This document shows positions 60,911 through 64,000 of a stretch of 64,000 bases of DNA, piece after piece. Numbering within the stretch: position 1 is the stretch's first letter; every line of letters begins with the position of its first letter. The notes under the pieces are model-generated. The model had not been told where the DNA came from and did not search any database. It worked only from the letters and a program-made list of their open reading frames with translations. Both the position numbers and the translations under genes were made by a program. Source of the DNA: Deuterostichococcus epilithicus (lineage: Eukaryota > Chlorophyta > Trebouxiophyceae > Prasiolales > Stichococcaceae). Location of the stretch: the NCBI GenBank assembly GCA_033439295.1, contig JAVTLE010000007.1:1054001-1118000 (forward strand). The letters run 5' to 3'.

Positions 60911-61380
60911 CGCGGGTCCAACCGAGATGTGTTGTGCGTGAGGCGTCAGTGTTACTTTTAGAACGTTGTTCCCATTTTCAGTACAGCATCGAACGTTACA
61001 TCGCAAATTCAATATGCCGAGGACGTCGTGACCAGCCTCGTCGCCACCAGGGAAGCGGTTGCTCCATTGAGCTGATGCTGGCGGATCAGGTCGCGATCGG
61101 TCCAGCTCAAAGCAGGATACAGCAGAATTCCCGCACTCTCTGCGATCGCTTGAACGGTGGGGAATTTGTGCAGCGACAGGAGGCTTCAAGACGAATCCTC
61201 GTCGCCGGGCCGTGCGGCCCCCCTGGACCGCACGCCAATTTTTCTGGGCTCTGCCAAGGCTGCTCTGGCGGTGCGAGCTTCAGAGCCGCTGCTTTTCATA
61301 CCTGCGAGCCTTTACAGATACTTGGAGCCATACTGCAAGGCCTCCACTAACACTCAAGCCGCATCGGTTTTCAATCGTAA
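60911..61380. other. Short intergenic region between tandem paralogues
   Basis: Promoter and 5' UTR of membrane protein A and 3' UTR of membrane protein B, both on the minus strand. The minus-strand frame is open for much of it (to about 61,189) but has no domain. Nothing else was recognised. Confidence 0.4.
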
Positions 61381-63951
61381 TTATTTCAGCAAGTGTGCCA
61401 GCCGCGTGAGAACGCCAGTGAATGCGGCGCTGATGGCATGGAGGGCACGATGCAGCTGCAGATCCGCGTCCCATCCGAAGGCTTGCATCAGAGCATTGCT
61501 CATGGCGTATGCGATCGCAAAGGCAGCCAGCTTCTGCCACGACCACGGCAGCCGTCGCCTGCTGAGCGCATACTGCGGCGCGCACAGCAGAACAAAGCAA
61601 GCATTAGACCGGACTGCATCAATCAATGGACCACACGAGCTGCACTCAAGCACTACTAAGCTGCAGCCATAATTTCGAGGAAATGCATGCCCACCCGCAG
61701 CTGCGCGGTGCAGCCCGTTGGGCTGATGGCATACCAAGGCCAAGGCGACAGCGACATGAGCCTCTCATTCTCAGCAGCCGCTTGAGGCGCACCTGAGAAA
61801 ATCCAAACAGACACATGGCCGCCCAGAGCTAGTTTATGTCAGATGGCGCCGAAGTCAGATGGCGCTCGCTGCATGCAGACGTTCCACTTGCCCATAGCAT
61901 GCACTTGGACTGACCTCATCATGCCCACTCGTCAGGGCTATCCCTCGCGCCACCAAGTCAAACACGTTTTTGAGGAGCCACATTGCAAACAGCTGGTTCA
62001 TCGGACTGCCTGCAACCTGACACAAAATGCAAGCATGCGCTCAGCAGGTAGCGGGATGGCATCAACAAGCGTCCCATTGTCTGCACTCCGACATAGGGCA
62101 GATATCACCCGTTGATGGGTAGGGTGTCTGATGACGGGGAGGGCGCAGCATGCCCCACTACTTGAAGGTTGGCAGCAGAGTTCGCTTTTCGGTGACGCAT
62201 CAAAGGAAAGGACTTGCCCATGTCAAATGTAATCAGTCTTGGTATGGGGCCTTACCGAATTGAACACGAAGGCTGCCGCCAGCCAGGGGGCGCAGCCCCA
62301 GGCGAGGATGAAGCCCACGGTAGCTGTGTGCCGCAGCACCGGGGGTGTTAATTCCTCCACTGCATGGGCAGGGTCACAACAGACAATGGAATGCGAGCTA
62401 TAGACGCAGAAGACGGAGCAACCTGTAATGCATAATGCACAGACGGAGGCTGTTCAAACATCAGGTATCTTTGCAGTTGTGATGGCATGTCACTCAACTG
62501 ACACTGACGCCTGCATACCAGATACTGGCAACAGCGCACTTTCGATCATCAGGCCCCATGGACCCACGAGAAAGAAGAAGCAAGCTGAAGGGACCGCCAG
62601 GAGGCCGGTCCACCTGCATGCGCAATATCCCTGCTGTGCAACAGCGATATCGGAATCGTGCATCAACCCCGTATCGCCCGCAGCCAAACTCATCCCTTGG
62701 TCGCCGCAGAACAACGTGTATCCCGTCATGACATGCATGAGCGGGCAGTGCGGCCTGACAATTTCAAGGCGTCCGTTCAGGGCAGCAATGACGTCAGTTT
62801 AAAAGACATCAATCGTCCTGACGCACCAGTTGAGGTATGTGTATGTGAGCGGCCTCACAGCCGTCCCAAAGACCTGGAGGGTGCATGCCGCCAGCAGTGC
62901 GGTGGCGCACCCGACCACCTGCACGACCAGGTTGGTCCGGAGGACCTCGCCCCCGGCAATAATCTGCAAAGCAGAATGCTGCACAGCTTCAGCACAAAAA
63001 TCGCCAGCGCAAGTGCGCATATATAGGTGCACCATTGCAGCTAGGCACAGACACGCAAGCATTGGAGACGATCCATGTGTGCCGGGGTAAGAAGCAGCTT
63101 TCAGCAACCGCCTGCACGCACTTGAATCGAGGACAGGCTGATGCACATGTACCATGCGGCAGCCGCACAGTACCTGCAGCAGGACGACGGTGGCGGCGAC
63201 GGCCAGCCACTCCGGGGCGGCGCCAACCTCCTGGCGGAACACCATTGCGATGCCGGCATCCACTCGTAAGCAGCCGGCAAGCGCGGCGGCGCTGCCAGAA
63301 ATTGGTGCCAGTGCCCTAGCACACGCCTCAGCTGCAGGCGTAAGCACTATCAGTCCAAAGCATCAAGCTCCGATACAGGCACGGGCTATATACATGTACG
63401 TAGTAAGACATGAGCATCTCGCTGTGCAAGCACATCAGGGCGCACTGGACTGAGGCCAGCGAGCAGGCAGGGGGACCAGCTCGAGAGCAAAACAGAAGCA
63501 CCCACGGCACGAGCTTGTCAGGAGGTCTATGCAGCATTGCTGCTATCTTACCATAAATGGTCAGGGTAGATAGGCGGCTGAACCACAGAATGATCCTGCG
63601 TAGCGCCGCTGCGGGTTGCAGGACCCTGCTCAGGCTCTGCTGGGGAGCGTGGCGATGTGACATCAATGCCCTCATCTGACGAACGAATGGTCAACGCAGT
63701 TAACGACACATGGTGCGAGATTCTAGATGCAGCTCGGCGAACACCATACCAGCTTGGCGGACACCAGCGCGGTTCACACCATTGCATATATGCAGGTCCG
63801 TACCTTGGGGCTGTGGCGAGGCTAATTTAATAAATGCAGCGGTTGGTAAATTCGGATTGCGTCGTTCATTACTCCTGAACCTGCTGCGGCTGTCATCTCC
63901 AATCATGGCCGTCACTGGTGCGGACCTTAGCGGCATGTGGCGTCCACTCAT
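61381..63951 (-). CDS. Multi-pass membrane protein B of a tandem pair (start uncertain, maybe beyond the right edge)
   Basis: Exons match membrane protein A in order and type: a polar N-terminal exon with MPLRSAP (about 63,930-63,800), a basic exon then STLTIYG (about 63,660-63,550), AAEACARALAPISGSAAALA (about 63,330) with WLAVAATVVLLQ, NLVVQVVGCATALLAACTLQ (about 62,920), LLAVPSACFFFLVGPWGLMI (62,610-62,550), VGFILAWGCAPWLAAAFVFN (62,320-62,250), PMNQLFAMWLLKNVFDLV (62,010-61,920) and the last exon with LAAFAIAYAMSNALMQAFGW, with the stop at 61,381. The donor after AFVFNS/AFVFNP and the acceptor of the last exon are shared with protein A. The ATG at 63,951 is the only start in view, but an acceptor-like aaag precedes it, so upstream exons may lie outside the window. 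The role is unknown. Confidence 0.6.
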
Positions 63952-64000
63952 AGCTTTCGGCAGGGTACGCTGTACACACAGTTTACATCAATGCCAGAAG

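Noticed and set aside
58164-61189. CRISPR-like or interspersed repeats in the right-hand membrane-protein region
   Set aside because: The similarity between the two halves is due to paralogous exons at protein level only; no regularly spaced short repeats exist.

Overview
This is a nuclear segment of a green alga (Chlorophyta, most likely trebouxiophyte-like, inferred from style and not proven). It is GC-rich and very intron-dense, with short introns whose donors are mostly GTGAGN/GTGCGN and whose acceptors are TGCAG or similar. Several introns look like GC-AG. The gene content is plant or algal: an EDR1-domain Raf-like kinase, a PCC13-62 desiccation-related ferritin-like protein, a nuclear-coded S1-domain RNA-binding protein with a probable plastid presequence, and an organelle-type deoxynucleoside kinase. 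I see no CRISPR arrays, rRNA or tRNA genes, and no convincing viral or retroelement copies. Three bases are N (47,583; 47,613; 57,321). Gene models below were built by hand from reading frame, splice-site phase and domain similarity, so exon edges are predictions.

Layout. 1-16.4 kb (minus): one very large, left-truncated gene for a protein of at least 15 filamin/Ig-type repeats. 17.7-20.7 kb (plus): secreted PQQ-like beta-propeller protein. 21.4-23.2 kb (plus): unrecognised multi-pass membrane protein. 23.9-27.2 kb (minus): desiccation-related PCC13-62 protein. 29.0-33.8 kb (minus): two tandem EVE-domain (THYN1-like) genes, one canonical and one diverged. Between them lies a possible small plus-strand gene with a TATA box and duplicated E2F-like sites. 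34.7-43.0 kb (plus): EDR1-domain Raf-like kinase followed at intron-like distance and in compatible phase by an armadillo-repeat coding region, possibly one fused gene. 44.0-46.6 kb (plus): RPA2. 47.3-48.6 kb (minus): LysM-domain protein. 49.2-53.2 kb (plus): deoxynucleoside kinase. 54.0-58.1 kb (minus): S1-domain RNA-binding protein. 58.5-64 kb (minus): two tandem paralogous multi-pass membrane proteins of a family I do not recognise.

Functional links are loose, as is normal for a eukaryotic nuclear region. RPA2 and the deoxynucleoside kinase both serve DNA synthesis, and the EVE genes may concern modified nucleic-acid bases. The most interesting features are a tandemly triplicated 51-nt exon unit inside the EDR1 domain, the possible EDR1-kinase-ARM fusion, the diverging EVE pair, and the giant filamin-repeat protein.
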